DNA from: SCGC-AG-212-J23 sp036406675
GTDB lineage: Bacteria > Pseudomonadota > Gammaproteobacteria > Burkholderiales > SG8-39
Reading direction: 5' to 3'
Assembly (NCBI GenBank): GCA_036406675.1
Contig: DASXAO010000030.1
Location: 1-59,854 of the forward strand
Length of the DNA: 59,854 bases
Shown here: positions 1 through 8,390 of the stretch, one piece after another
How the letters are laid out: each line of letters begins with the position of its first letter
Numbering within the stretch: the first letter of the stretch is position 1
Translations under genes and position numbers: made by a program
Notes under the pieces: generated by a model
Told to the model about the DNA's origin: nothing
The model's input: only the letters and a program-made list of their open reading frames with translations
Databases searched by the model: none

Positions 1-1
1 A

Positions 2-754
2 TTCGAGGCCCGGCGGCAGATCGAGCTGCTGGAAGACGGCAAGAGCGTGGTGCAGGAAACTCGGCTTTACGATCCCGAGCGTGACGAGACGCGCTCCATG
101 CGCACCAAGGAAGACGCGCAGGACTACCGCTATTTCCCGGACCCGGATCTCCTTCCGCTCGTCGTTACCGAAGACACGATCGAGCGACTCGGGCGGACGA
201 TGCCCAAGCTGCCCGACGCGCAGCGCGAGGAGCTGATCGCTTCGTATGGTCTGACGCCCGCACAAGCCGGCCAACTTACGTCCACCCGAGCTACGTCGAC
301 GTTCGCCCTGGCGGCGTTCAAGGATGCTCCGAGCACCGCCTGGCCCACGCTGGCAAACTGGATCAATGGACCGCTCGCGGCCAAGCTGAACGAGGAGAAC
401 ATCGATATCGGCGAGAGTCGCATCTCTCCGGAACAGCTTCGAGCACTTGCCATTCGCATGGACCAAGGCGTCCTGTCCGGGAAGATGGCGAAAGAGGTCT
501 TCGACGCCGTCTGGTCTGGCGAGGGGGACGTCGATTCCGTGATCGAAAAGCGCGGACTGAAGCAGATCAGCGACTCAGCGGAGATCGAGAAGCTCGTCGA
601 CGAGGTGCTTGCCGCGAACGCCAGACAGGTACAGGACTACCGCGCCGGCAAGGAAAAGGCGTTCAATTCGCTGGTCGGGCAGGTGATGAAGGCGACCCGC
701 GGCAAGGCGAATCCGGCGCAGGTGAACGAGCTGCTGAAGCGAAAGCTGGGCTAG
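2..754 (+). CDS. gatB: Aspartyl/glutamyl-tRNA amidotransferase subunit B, C-terminal part
   Basis: The reading frame is open from base 2, so the gene begins before the window and only about 250 C-terminal residues are present. GatB acts in the cytoplasmic GatCAB complex that amidates misacylated Glu-tRNA(Gln) and Asp-tRNA(Asn). The visible part holds the end of the cradle domain (RYFPDPDLLPL) and the helical tRNA-binding GatB/YqeY tail, which ends in the typical LLKRKLG. The stop codon overlaps the stop of the convergent DUF4124 gene. The catalytic amidase is GatA, which lies outside the window. Confidence 0.95.
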   Translation, partial: FEARRQIELLEDGKSVVQETRLYDPERDETRSMRTKEDAQDYRYFPDPDLLPLVVTEDTIERLGRTMPKLPDAQREELIASYGLTPAQAGQLTSTRATSTFALAAFKDAPSTAWPTLANWINGPLAAKLNEENIDIGESRISPEQLRALAIRMDQGVLSGKMAKEVFDAVWSGEGDVDSVIEKRGLKQISDSAEIEKLVDEVLAANARQVQDYRAGKEKAFNSLVGQVMKATRGKANPAQVNELLKRKLG

Positions 755-1356
755 CGCCGCTGGTTGAGGGCCGAATAGCGCTTCTTGTCGTCGTCGTAGC
801 GTGCGTTGATGGTCTCGGCCTCGCGCTTCTTCACTTCCAGAAGCTGCTCCTGCGCCCTGAGGTCGGCTTCGACGGTTTTCAGATCCTGTTGCAGCCCCGC
901 GGGCAGATCCTTGCCGTTGAGGGCGTCGGCCTGCTTCTGGAAGCCGGCCTGCTGCTTGCGAAGCTCCTCGAGGCGGCTTGCCACCTGCTGGGTCGCCTTG
1001 GTGTTCTCGACAAGGGCGCGGGCGCGCGCGTCGTCGATGTCCTTCTCGCTGGTGTAGGTGGCCAGCAACGCCTGATTGCGGCGCGCGGCCTCGCGAGCCG
1101 CCGACTCTTCCTGGCGCTTGCGCGCGTCGGCGGCCTCTTTGGCCAGGCGCTCCTTCTCGGCGCCCTCGGGATCGATGCGCTTGACCACCAGGCCCTGGCC
1201 GTTCAGCAGCTCGACGGGCCTGCTCTGGCACTCGGCGGGAATGACGGAGCCGTAGTAACGCTTGCCGTCCTTGCCGATGCAGCGGTAGGTCTCGGCCTGG
1301 GAAGCGAGCGGAAGCGCGGCGAGCGCGATAACGATGGCGATGAGTCTTGGGCTCAT
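751..1356 (-). CDS. DUF4124 domain secreted coiled-coil protein
   Basis: A 201-residue protein with an N-terminal signal peptide (hydrophobic residues 5-20, likely cut after SQA). A short DUF4124-like segment follows (TYRCIGKDGKRYYGS, residues 23-37), a small beta domain common in proteobacterial envelope proteins. Residues 60-200 are rich in Ala, Glu, Arg and Lys and look like a long alpha-helical coiled coil. Export to the periplasm is likely. The function is unknown. It is transcribed away from pyrE, and its 3' end meets gatB tail to tail. Confidence 0.8.
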   Translation of the reverse strand: MSPRLIAIVIALAALPLASQAETYRCIGKDGKRYYGSVIPAECQSRPVELLNGQGLVVKRIDPEGAEKERLAKEAADARKRQEESAAREAARRNQALLATYTSEKDIDDARARALVENTKATQQVASRLEELRKQQAGFQKQADALNGKDLPAGLQQDLKTVEADLRAQEQLLEVKKREAETINARYDDDKKRYSALNQRR

Positions 1357-1460
1357 GGTTGTTGTTGTCCCTTCGCGCAGAATTGTAAAGGCCCGGCGCG
1401 CAGCGCCCTGTTAAAATTCCACACTTTCCAACGGTTTGCACATGCCCTGCGACTTTGCAC

Positions 1461-2150
1461 ATGCTCTTCGCCGATAAATCCTTCATAGCCGACATGACGG
1501 CGAAGATGATGCTCGAGGTCAAGGCGGTGCATTTCTCGCAGGACAAGCCCTTTGTCTTCACCTCGGGCTGGGCGAGTCCGGTGTACATCGATGTCCGCAA
1601 GCTCATCTCGTACCCGAGAGTGCGCTCGGCCATCATCGATTTCGCGGCCGCCACCATCGTGCGCGACGTCGGTTTCGAGCAATTCGACACGGTCGCGGGC
1701 GGCGAGACGGCCGGGATTCCGTATGCGGCCTGGATCGCCGATCGCCTTGCGTTGCCCATGCAGTACGTGCGCAAGAAGCCGAAAGGCTTCGGCCGCGGCG
1801 CGCAGATCGAAGGCCACATCGAGGAGGGCGCGCGCACGCTGCTGGTGGAGGACCTGACCACCGACGGCCGCAGCAAGGTGAATTTCTGCAAGGCGCTGCG
1901 CGACGCGGGAGCGGTCGTCAACCACGTGTTCGTGGTGTTCTACTACGACATCTTTCCGGAGTCGAAGAAGATCATCGCCGACATCCAGGTGAAGCTGCTC
2001 CATCTCGCCACCTGGTGGGACGTGCTCAGGGTGGTGAAGCAGGGCGGGCATTTCGAGAGCCGCGTGATCGAGGAGGTCGAGCGCTTCCTGCACGCCCCCG
2101 CCAAGTGGTCGGCCGAGCACGGCGGCGTGTCCGCCTTCCCGGAATCCTGA
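1461..2150 (+). CDS. pyrE: Orotate phosphoribosyltransferase
   Basis: Pyrimidine synthesis: orotate + PRPP gives OMP. The phosphoribosyltransferase signature VEDLTTDG (PRPP loop) sits near residues 133-140, and the N-terminal region FTSGWASPVYIDVR matches the orotate-binding part of the longer proteobacterial PyrE group. The ATG at 1461 gives 229 residues. A TTG six bases upstream is also in frame. There is no clear Shine-Dalgarno site. A TAAAAT sequence at 1412-1417 could be a -10 element in the gap shared with the divergent DUF4124 gene. Confidence 0.92.
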   Translation: MLFADKSFIADMTAKMMLEVKAVHFSQDKPFVFTSGWASPVYIDVRKLISYPRVRSAIIDFAAATIVRDVGFEQFDTVAGGETAGIPYAAWIADRLALPMQYVRKKPKGFGRGAQIEGHIEEGARTLLVEDLTTDGRSKVNFCKALRDAGAVVNHVFVVFYYDIFPESKKIIADIQVKLLHLATWWDVLRVVKQGGHFESRVIEEVERFLHAPAKWSAEHGGVSAFPES

Positions 2151-2185
2151 CGCCCGTTTAGAAGCCGCTAGAATGGCGCGCCTCC

Positions 2186-2962
2186 ATGCGCGTCATCACG
2201 CTGAACGTCAACGGCCTGCGCTCGGCCGCCAGCAAGGGCCTGTTCCGCTGGCTCCCCGCGCAGCGCGCCGACGTGGTGTGCCTGCAGGAGATCAAGTGCC
2301 AGGAGCTCGACCTCGACGCGCGGCTGCACGGGTTGAGGAGCTTCTCCTCCTGCTACGCCTTCGCCGAGAAAAAGGGCTACAGCGGCGTCGCGCTGATGAG
2401 CCGCAGGCAACCCGACGAGGTGCGGCGCGGCTTCGCGAGCAGGGAGTTCGACGCCGAAGGGCGCTACGTCGAGGCGCGCTTCGGCAACCTGTGGGTGATC
2501 TCGGTGTACCTGCCTTCGGGGTCCGCCGGCCCGCACCGGCAGGCGTCGAAGTTCCGCTTCCTCAAGCAGTTCATCGGCCATCTCGAGGCGCTGAAGGGAA
2601 GAGGCCATGAAGTGATCCTCTGCGGCGACTGGAACATCGCCCACAAGGAAATCGACCTCAGGAACTGGCGCTCGAACCAGAAGAACTCGGGTTTCCTGCC
2701 CGAGGAGCGCACCTGGCTCACCCGGGTCTTCGACGAGCTGGGGTACGTCGACGTGTTTCGGCGGCTGAACCCGAAGCCCGACCAGTACACCTGGTGGTCC
2801 AACCGCGGCCAGGCGTGGAAGAAGAACGTCGGCTGGCGCATCGACTACCAGATCGCCACCCCGGGAATCGGCGCCCGTGCCCTCAAGGAGTCGATCTATA
2901 AGACGAAGCGCTTCTCCGACCACGCGCCGCTGACGATCGACTATGACCACGCCCTGGCTTAG
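2186..2962 (+). CDS. xth: Exodeoxyribonuclease III
   Basis: AP endonuclease / 3'-5' exonuclease of base excision repair, 258 residues, the usual length. The family motifs are present in order: TLNVNGLRSA near the start, LQEIKCQ with the metal-binding Glu, GDWNIAHKEIDL in the middle, and SDHAPL with the catalytic His at the C terminus. A TAGAAT at 2169-2174 lies only 11 bases before the ATG, and no Shine-Dalgarno sequence is visible, so the leader may be very short. The 3' end overlaps the next gene by 20 bases, suggesting translational coupling. Confidence 0.95.
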   Translation: MRVITLNVNGLRSAASKGLFRWLPAQRADVVCLQEIKCQELDLDARLHGLRSFSSCYAFAEKKGYSGVALMSRRQPDEVRRGFASREFDAEGRYVEARFGNLWVISVYLPSGSAGPHRQASKFRFLKQFIGHLEALKGRGHEVILCGDWNIAHKEIDLRNWRSNQKNSGFLPEERTWLTRVFDELGYVDVFRRLNPKPDQYTWWSNRGQAWKKNVGWRIDYQIATPGIGARALKESIYKTKRFSDHAPLTIDYDHALA

Positions 2963-4235
2963 GGGCTTGCGTCCGTACCTCGAGCCGGCGCCGCTCGCGG
3001 CGCTGTTCCTCGGCATCTCCTCAGGGTTCGCCTTCGCGATGATCGGCGCGACGCTGACCACGCGGCTTGCCCAGCACGGCTTCACCCGCAGCGCCGTCAC
3101 CGCGTTTACCCTGACGTTCCTCGCCTACAACTTCAAGTTTCTTTGGGCACCGGTCATCGACCATGTGCGGCTGCCGCTACTCGGACGTTTCGGTCAGCGG
3201 CGCAGCTGGCTGTGGCTGACCGGCGCACTCGTGATGGTTGCGGTCGCGGCCCTGGGTGTCGCCGATCCGCGCAATTCGCTTGCCGTGTTCGCAGTCATGG
3301 CAATCGCCATGGCGTTCGCGGGCGCGACGTTCGACATCATCATCGACGCCTATCGCATCGAGCTGCTCGAGCCGCGGCAGCTCGGCGCCGGCTCAGGCAT
3401 GTCGCAGTACGGCTGGCGCATCGGCGCGACCGCGGCCGGGGCGCTCGCGCTGGTGCTCGCCGAGCGGGCGGGGTGGACCGCCGCCTATGCCGCCTGCGCC
3501 GTGTTCGCGCTGCCGGCCATGGCTACGGGCGTGTTCATGGGCGAGCCGCCCCGGCACCGCGAACCGGCCAAGCCCCGAGGGGTGACGCAGGCCCTCGTCG
3601 CCTATTTCAGCCCGCTGCTCGAATTTCTGGCGCGCCAGGGGGCGCTGGTCGTGCTGCTCTTCGTCCTCATCCACAAGATCGGCGACACCCTGGCGAACCT
3701 CACGCTGCGGCTCCTCTTCCAGGAGCTCGGCTTCACGAACGACGAGGTCGCCAAATACGATGTCGGTGTCGGCTTCGTCGCCCTGTTCCTCGGCATTCTC
3801 GTGGGCGGCATCCTCTACTCGCGGCTGGGGATGAAGCGCTCCGTCATGTGGAGCCTGGTGCTCATGGCCGTATCCAATTTGAGCTTCGCCTTGCTGGCGG
3901 CCGCCGGCCACACGAACATCGGCATGGCGGCTGCGGTGGGGTTCGAGAACTTCGCGAGCGGCATCGGCGGGGTGACGGTGGTCGCATACCTCTCCGCTCT
4001 GTGCAACCTGCGCTTCACCGCGACGCAGTACGCGCTGCTCTCGGCGCTCGCCAGCATCGTCGGGCGCATCGTGACCGGAACCTCGGCGGGTCGCATGATC
4101 GATGCCATGGGCTACGTCAACTACTATCTGATGACTACGTTCATTGCCCTGCCGGGCGTGTTCCTCTTCTGGTACATGATCCGTTCGGGCCTCGCCGACC
4201 TCTCGATCGGCTCGGCAGGCAAGGAGGAGAAATGA
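2943..4235 (+). CDS. ampG: AmpG-like MFS permease (PAT family)
   Basis: A 430-residue inner-membrane protein with about 12 hydrophobic segments. The N-terminal pattern (LGISSGFAFAMIGATL, then FLWAPVIDH and FGQRRSWL) is typical of the peptide-acetyl-CoA-transporter branch of the major facilitator superfamily. AmpG imports GlcNAc-anhydroMurNAc muropeptides for recycling. No ampD or ampC neighbour is visible, so the exact substrate is inferred from family only. It starts inside xth and its TGA overlaps the ATG of the following amidohydrolase (ATGA), so the three genes probably share a transcript. Confidence 0.82.
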   Translation: MTTPWLRGLRPYLEPAPLAALFLGISSGFAFAMIGATLTTRLAQHGFTRSAVTAFTLTFLAYNFKFLWAPVIDHVRLPLLGRFGQRRSWLWLTGALVMVAVAALGVADPRNSLAVFAVMAIAMAFAGATFDIIIDAYRIELLEPRQLGAGSGMSQYGWRIGATAAGALALVLAERAGWTAAYAACAVFALPAMATGVFMGEPPRHREPAKPRGVTQALVAYFSPLLEFLARQGALVVLLFVLIHKIGDTLANLTLRLLFQELGFTNDEVAKYDVGVGFVALFLGILVGGILYSRLGMKRSVMWSLVLMAVSNLSFALLAAAGHTNIGMAAAVGFENFASGIGGVTVVAYLSALCNLRFTATQYALLSALASIVGRIVTGTSAGRMIDAMGYVNYYLMTTFIALPGVFLFWYMIRSGLADLSIGSAGKEEK

Positions 4236-5698
4236 CCGACACCGTCATCCGCGGCGGGCGCCTCGCCGACGGTCCTGCCGACGTGCTCGTTCGCGGCGAC
4301 ACCATCGTGGAAGTTGGAAAAGTTCAAGCCCTTTCCGGGGCCACGGAAATCGATGCCGGCGGGAAGCTCCTCCATCCCGGCCTCGTCAACGCGCACATGC
4401 ACGGGCACGGCAACCTCGCCAAGGGGATGGGCGATCGCTGGACGCTCGAGCTCCTCCTCACCGCCGCCCCGTGGATCACGGGGCACCGCAGCCTCGAGGA
4501 CAAGTACCTCAGCACGCTGATCGGCGCGGCCGAGATGCTGATGAAGGGCTGCACCGCGTGCTACGACCTGATGGCGGAGTTCCCGACGCCGAGCGTCGAC
4601 GGGCTCGAGGCGGTCGGCCGCGCCTATCGGGACGCGGGGATGCGCGCGGTCGTGGCGCCGATGGTGGCGGATCTCAGCTTCTTCGAGGCCGTCCCGGGTC
4701 TCATGGAGGCGTTGCCGGCGCCGCTGCAAAAGGAGGTCGAGCGGCTGCGCCTGGCGCCTTTCCGGACCAGCCTCGAAAACATGCGCAAGGCGCTGCACGG
4801 CTGGAAATTCGACCGTGAAGTCATCCGGCCGGCGGTCGGGCCGACCATCCCGCTCCACTGCAGCGACGAGTTCCTCAAGGGCTGCGGCAACCTTGCCCGC
4901 GAGTACGGCGCCGGCTTGCAGACCCATCTGTCCGAGTCCAAGGTGCAGGCCGTTTCGGCGCGGAAGAAATACGGAAGCTCGCTCGCTGCGCACATGGATG
5001 CGCTCGGCCTCGTCGGCCCGGGTTTCACCGCGGCGCACGGCGTCTGGCTCGACGACGACGACATGAAGCGGCTCGCGGATCGCGGCGCTTCGGTCGCGCA
5101 CAACCCGGGAAGCAACATGCGGCTGGGCAGCGGGATCGCGGACATGCGGCGCATGCTCGAGTGCGGCATCAACGTCGGCATCGGCACCGACGGCGCGACC
5201 TCGTCCGACAACCTGAACATGTACGAGGCGATGCGCATCGCCTCGCTCGCTTCCAAGGTACGCGGCCCCGAGTGGCAGCGCTGGATCACGACCAGGGAGG
5301 TGCTCGAGGCGGCGACCGCGGGCAGCGCACGCGCGCTCGGCTTCGACAAGCTCGGCCGTCTCGCGCCGGGCTACAAGGCCGACATCGTTTTCATCGACCT
5401 CGGCAGCGTGAACTGGATTCCGCTCAACGACGCCGTGAACGCGCTGGTGCACACCGAGGACGGCTCGGCCGTGAGTTCCGTGATGGTCGGCGGCCGAATG
5501 GTGGTCGAGAACCGAAGGCTCGTGAACGTCGACCTGGCGAAGCTGGCGCGGGAAGCCGAAAACGCGCGCGAGCGCCTGGAGCGGCTCAATCGCGACAACA
5601 AGGCGCTTTACGAAAGGCTGGAGCCGATCGTCGGCAGCTTCTGTCCGGCGCTCGCCAGAGAGCCTCTGCCCATCAACCGCTACGCCGCCTGGCGCTAA
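4232..5698 (+). CDS. Amidohydrolase-family aminohydrolase (AtzA/SsnA/cytosine-deaminase type)
   Basis: A 488-residue cytoplasmic metal-dependent hydrolase. The beta-sandwich start is followed by the HxH metal motif (NAHMHGHGN, His55/His57). Further metal ligands lie in LHCSDE, THLSES and IGTDGATSSDN. A C-terminal metal-independent strand pattern (PGYKADIVFIDL) completes the fold. Members deaminate or dechlorinate N-heterocycles such as guanine, S-adenosylhomocysteine or triazines, and the substrate cannot be told here. The gene overlaps the AmpG-like gene by four bases. Its TAA lies inside a palindromic repeat. Confidence 0.85.
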   Translation: MTDTVIRGGRLADGPADVLVRGDTIVEVGKVQALSGATEIDAGGKLLHPGLVNAHMHGHGNLAKGMGDRWTLELLLTAAPWITGHRSLEDKYLSTLIGAAEMLMKGCTACYDLMAEFPTPSVDGLEAVGRAYRDAGMRAVVAPMVADLSFFEAVPGLMEALPAPLQKEVERLRLAPFRTSLENMRKALHGWKFDREVIRPAVGPTIPLHCSDEFLKGCGNLAREYGAGLQTHLSESKVQAVSARKKYGSSLAAHMDALGLVGPGFTAAHGVWLDDDDMKRLADRGASVAHNPGSNMRLGSGIADMRRMLECGINVGIGTDGATSSDNLNMYEAMRIASLASKVRGPEWQRWITTREVLEAATAGSARALGFDKLGRLAPGYKADIVFIDLGSVNWIPLNDAVNALVHTEDGSAVSSVMVGGRMVVENRRLVNVDLAKLAREAENARERLERLNRDNKALYERLEPIVGSFCPALAREPLPINRYAAWR

Positions 5699-5717
5699 TC
5701 GGGGTCAAACCCCGATT
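5697..5717. repeat. Palindromic intergenic repeat, family A
   Basis: An inverted repeat with arms AATCGGGG and CCCCGATT around TCAAA. It overlaps the stop codon of the aminohydrolase gene on one strand and encodes the last residues of the small basic protein on the other. A T-rich stretch follows, so it may also end transcription. Related copies lie at 6542-6560 and 44669-44724. Confidence 0.8.
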
Positions 5718-5875
5718 TTCTTTTTCCGGCGTCGCTTGGCGACCTTGGAGGCCTGCTTGCCCAGGGCGGTGCGGGTCCTCTTCGGCAGGCGCGAAATCGT
5801 CCGCTTCTTTCGGGCTGCTTTCGCCGCCTTCTTGATGTTGCGCCGCGCAGCGGCGCGTTGCTTTCTGCTGCCCAT
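5705..5875 (-). CDS. Small highly basic protein (56 aa)
   Basis: A 56-residue protein in which roughly half the residues are Lys or Arg (start MGSRKQRAAARRNIKKAAK; end KVAKRRRKKKIGV). Such composition fits a nucleic-acid-binding or ribosome-associated role. That is inference, because no named family was recognised. The ATG at 5875 lies two bases after the stop of the upstream 50-residue gene, with TTGA just before it. The final three residues are encoded by the palindromic repeat, so the original stop may have been displaced by repeat insertion. Confidence 0.6.
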   Translation of the reverse strand: MGSRKQRAAARRNIKKAAKAARKKRTISRLPKRTRTALGKQASKVAKRRRKKKIGV

Positions 5876-5877
5876 GG

Positions 5878-6030
5878 TCAACCTCGACGCTTGAAGAACT
5901 GCACCGCGCGCTCGTGCTTTTCGGCCGCCGCGCGCGTGCTGAACGTGCCGAGGTTGCGCCGCCGGCCGGTCTTCGGATTGAGCTTCCTCGAGTAGAGGCG
6001 GTATTCGCCGGAAGAGAGCTTGCGGATCAT
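5878..6030 (-). CDS. Small conserved-looking protein resembling an integrase-type arm-binding fold (50 aa)
   Basis: Translation from the ATG at 6030 gives 50 residues: MIRKLSSGEYRLYSRK, then PKTGRRRNLGTFSTR, then AAAEKHERAVQFFKRRG. The pattern of a short strand, a TGRRRNLGTF turn and an EAEKHE-like helix resembles the three-stranded AP2-like or arm DNA-binding domain at the N terminus of tyrosine integrases, but here it stands alone. A nucleic-acid-binding role is inferred. It forms a two-gene unit with the basic 56-residue protein two bases downstream. I believe similar short proteins occur in other proteobacteria but cannot check this. Confidence 0.62.
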   Translation of the reverse strand: MIRKLSSGEYRLYSRKLNPKTGRRRNLGTFSTRAAAEKHERAVQFFKRRG

Positions 6031-6057
6031 GCCCCCGGCGCTGCAAGCGCCGTGCCG

Positions 6058-6552
6058 CTACGGGCGAACGCTAGGTGCCTCGCTGCGGATGGAGTACAGC
6101 ATGTACCCGACCACCACGAGATTGAGGACAAGCGCGGCGAGCTTTAGCCGAGTCGGGCCGACATAAACCTCGAAGAGCTCGAAGGGGACATAGATGGCGC
6201 CGCTCAGCGCGGCCAGCCACTTTGCCCAGGCGCGGTCGCGCCACAGGCCATAGGCCTCGATGAACCTTACGCACGAATAGGTCGCCGCCAGCGAAGCGAA
6301 CAGCCAGAGCCGGGTGCTCGAGAGGTCGGACATGAGCTGGACGAAGATCCTGGCGTGTCCCTTGGCGGCATTGAGGTGCAGGCGCCTCAGGAGCACGACC
6401 GCCGCGTGCTCGGCGTCGCGGTGCAGGAGCCTGAACAAGCCGAATCCGGCCATCAAGACCAGCGCTCCCTTGGCCGCCTCGAACAACGCGATAACGCGGA
6501 GGCCTGCAGTGGCGGGGTTCGGCTTTAGAACCGGGGGCGGGATCGGGGTCAA
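6058..6552 (-). CDS. DUF2127-type inner-membrane protein
   Basis: The conserved body begins at GLRVIALFEAAKGALVL and has four hydrophobic segments. The tail reads PFELFEVYVGPTRLKLAALV, typical of DUF2127 proteins of unknown function. No ATG precedes the conserved region in frame after the upstream gene. The best start is the TTG at 6552, giving 164 residues, and that TTG lies inside a palindromic repeat copy. Repeat insertion may therefore have replaced the native start. The N terminus is uncertain and the body is secure. Confidence 0.7.
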   Translation of the reverse strand: MTPIPPPVLKPNPATAGLRVIALFEAAKGALVLMAGFGLFRLLHRDAEHAAVVLLRRLHLNAAKGHARIFVQLMSDLSSTRLWLFASLAATYSCVRFIEAYGLWRDRAWAKWLAALSGAIYVPFELFEVYVGPTRLKLAALVLNLVVVGYMLYSIRSEAPSVRP

Positions 6553-6560
6553 AGCCCGAT
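6542..6560. repeat. Palindromic intergenic repeat, family A (imperfect copy)
   Basis: The sequence ATCGGGGTCAAAGCCCGAT has inverted arms ATCGGG and CCCGAT and is followed by TTTT. It lies between two membrane-protein genes on the minus strand and contains the likely TTG start of the DUF2127 gene. Confidence 0.7.
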
Positions 6561-6569
6561 TTTCCTCTC

Positions 6570-6839
6570 TCAACTTTCCCGGGTTCTTCTCGGGACGGAC
6601 AATGCGTAGAACAGGAAACCGAGCACCTGCACCGTCAAGCCGAACACCATTACGAGCGGGAGCGTGTACTCCGTATTGCCGGCGAGGTTGGAGGCCCAGG
6701 GTGCCAGGGTTGTAACCAGCGCGCCGAAAAAGAAAATCCCCGAGGCGGCCGACCGAGCTCTGGCAAAAAGAATTCCCGCGGCGATGAGGAAGATCAAGGC
6801 GAGCACCGTAGGAGCCCAGATCACGAAGTACGCAAGCAA
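6570..6839 (-). CDS. Small three-helix membrane protein
   Basis: An 89-residue protein with three hydrophobic stretches (about residues 5-25, 33-50 and 60-80). The ATG at 6839 is preceded by GGGGAGG about eight bases upstream on the minus strand, a good ribosome-binding site. No family was recognised. It lies 17 bases before the DUF2127 start and is probably co-transcribed with it. Confidence 0.6.
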   Translation of the reverse strand: MLAYFVIWAPTVLALIFLIAAGILFARARSAASGIFFFGALVTTLAPWASNLAGNTEYTLPLVMVFGLTVQVLGFLFYALSVPRRTRES

Positions 6840-6861
6840 GGCGACCTCCCCGAAGAAACAA

Positions 6862-7521
6862 TCAAGCCAAAACCACCCGATTCGCCAGCACGCCGATCGC
6901 GTCGTTCACGACTTCCACCAGGTCGCCGGGCTTCAGGGCCGGCTCGGTAGGCCCGTCGCAGCCGAACCAGATGACATCGTTCGGGTGCAGCGTGAGGTAG
7001 CGCGACATGCGCGAGACGAAGTGCGCGACGCTGAAGATCATTGCGGATGTGTTGTAGCTCGAAGCCGTGCGGCCGTTCACGCGCACCTCGATCACCTGGT
7101 TCATCGGGTCGATGCCGGAGACGATGCGCGGCCCCATCGGCTTGAAGGTGTCGCTGTTCTTCGCGCGCCAAAGGGTGCGGTCGCTGCGCTGCCACGCGCG
7201 CTCGCTGACATCGTTGCCGAGCGTGTACCCGGCGACGTAGTCCAGCGCCTCCTTCTCTGAAACGTTCCTGGCGCGCCGGCCGATTACCGCGACGAGCTCG
7301 CCTTCGAAATCCACCTGTCCGCTCGAATCGCGCGGGATGACGATGTCCTCGCCGCTGCCGACGAGGGCGTTGTTGGAGCGGTAACCGATGTCCGCGCGCT
7401 CGGGCACCTTGTAGCTCGTGCCGTGCGCCCGGTTGGCCCACTCGATGTGCGCCCGGTAGTTGAGGCCGGCGGCGTAGAAGTTGCCCGGGACGACCGGCAC
7501 CGGCCGCTTCTCGAGGCTCAA
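6862..7521 (-). CDS. Fumarylacetoacetate hydrolase (FAH) family protein
   Basis: The FAH fold is clear: NFYAAGLNYRAHIEW, the metal ligands in DFEGELVAVIGR, YTLGNDVSERAWQ, and the C-terminal GDLVEVVNDAIGVLANRV. Members hydrolyse or decarboxylate diketo acids and related C-C bonds using Mg2+. The TTG at 7521 overlaps the dioxygenase stop (TTGA) and gives 219 residues, short for the family but covering the catalytic domain. An upstream in-frame extension exists but reads through the dioxygenase gene and looks non-native. The substrate is unknown. Coupling with the TauD-type gene suggests a shared degradation step. Confidence 0.8.
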   Translation of the reverse strand: MSLEKRPVPVVPGNFYAAGLNYRAHIEWANRAHGTSYKVPERADIGYRSNNALVGSGEDIVIPRDSSGQVDFEGELVAVIGRRARNVSEKEALDYVAGYTLGNDVSERAWQRSDRTLWRAKNSDTFKPMGPRIVSGIDPMNQVIEVRVNGRTASSYNTSAMIFSVAHFVSRMSRYLTLHPNDVIWFGCDGPTEPALKPGDLVEVVNDAIGVLANRVVLA

Positions 7522-8387
7522 AGGCCGAACCTCGTCGCCATCACCTGGCAGCGCCTCACCAGGCGATGCTCGTCCGGCCCGTAGTCGGCGATGGCGTTGT
7601 GGATCGTCCCGAAGTTTTCCCACATCAGCAGGTCGCCTTCGCTCCACTGGTGCCGGTAGCGGTACTCGTGCTTGAGCTGGTGGCTGAACAGGAACTCGAG
7701 GATGCGGTCGCTTTCCGGCTGCGGCAGCTCATTGATGCGCATGGAGTAGCCGGGATTCGCGTACAGCACCTTGCGCCGGGTGATCGGGTGCTCGAGGAAG
7801 ATCGGGTGCGATACCGGCGGCTTCTGCTTGCGCTGCGCTTCGGTGAGCGGCGGCCGCTTGCTTCCCTTCTCCCGCCGCATCATCTCCCAGAACTTGTTGA
7901 AATCATGCAGCACCGTCATGCCGTCCAGTTTCTCCTTGAGATCGTCCGGCAGGCCGTCGTATGCGGCCTGCATGCTGCTGAACTCGGTGTCGCCGAGCGT
8001 GTGGCCATTGCGCCGCGGCACCTGCAGCGCGTAAAGCACGTTCGCGAACGCGATCGTCTTGCTGTAGGACATGTCGGTGTGCCAGTCCTGGCCGGCGTCG
8101 GGGAGGCCGATCGGCTTTCCGTCCTTCACGATATTGGAAAGGATCATGACCTCGGGGAGCCCGGGCTCCTGGTAGGGACCCGAAGCGACGTTGACCTCGA
8201 GCTCGCCGAAGCGCGCGGCGAAGTCCCTCTGCTGGCGCGCGGTCAGCTTCTGGCGCGGGAAGCAGAGCACGCCGTGGCGGCCGAGCGCGTCGATGACGCC
8301 TTCGACTTCGCCGTTCTCGAGGGAAGCGCAGAGGTCGAGGCCTTCGATCCGCGCGCCGAGCAACCGTCCGGAAGGGATGAGCTGCAT
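7518..8387 (-). CDS. TauD/TfdA-family Fe(II)/2-oxoglutarate dioxygenase
   Basis: A 289-residue cytoplasmic oxygenase. The Fe-binding HxD is in DWHTDMSY (His103, Asp105), the distal His in IHNAIADYG (His263), and the 2-oxoglutarate-binding Arg in the following HRLVRR. Relatives hydroxylate taurine, alkylsulfates, 2,4-D or other small acids, and the substrate here is unknown. It lies just after a Bug receptor gene (three bases between) and is followed by the FAH hydrolase, so the three may form a uptake-and-degradation operon for an organic acid. Confidence 0.87.
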   Translation of the reverse strand: MQLIPSGRLLGARIEGLDLCASLENGEVEGVIDALGRHGVLCFPRQKLTARQQRDFAARFGELEVNVASGPYQEPGLPEVMILSNIVKDGKPIGLPDAGQDWHTDMSYSKTIAFANVLYALQVPRRNGHTLGDTEFSSMQAAYDGLPDDLKEKLDGMTVLHDFNKFWEMMRREKGSKRPPLTEAQRKQKPPVSHPIFLEHPITRRKVLYANPGYSMRINELPQPESDRILEFLFSHQLKHEYRYRHQWSEGDLLMWENFGTIHNAIADYGPDEHRLVRRCQVMATRFGL

Positions 8388-8390
8388 GCG

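Noticed and set aside
575..1921. 448-codon minus-strand frame across the DUF4124 and pyrE region
   Set aside because: It is low-complexity and Arg-rich, and runs antisense or out of frame to genes with clear families.
3143..4231. Long plus-strand frame leading into the aminohydrolase
   Set aside because: It is the wrong frame of the AmpG-like gene; the ATG at 4232 overlapping its stop is the natural start.
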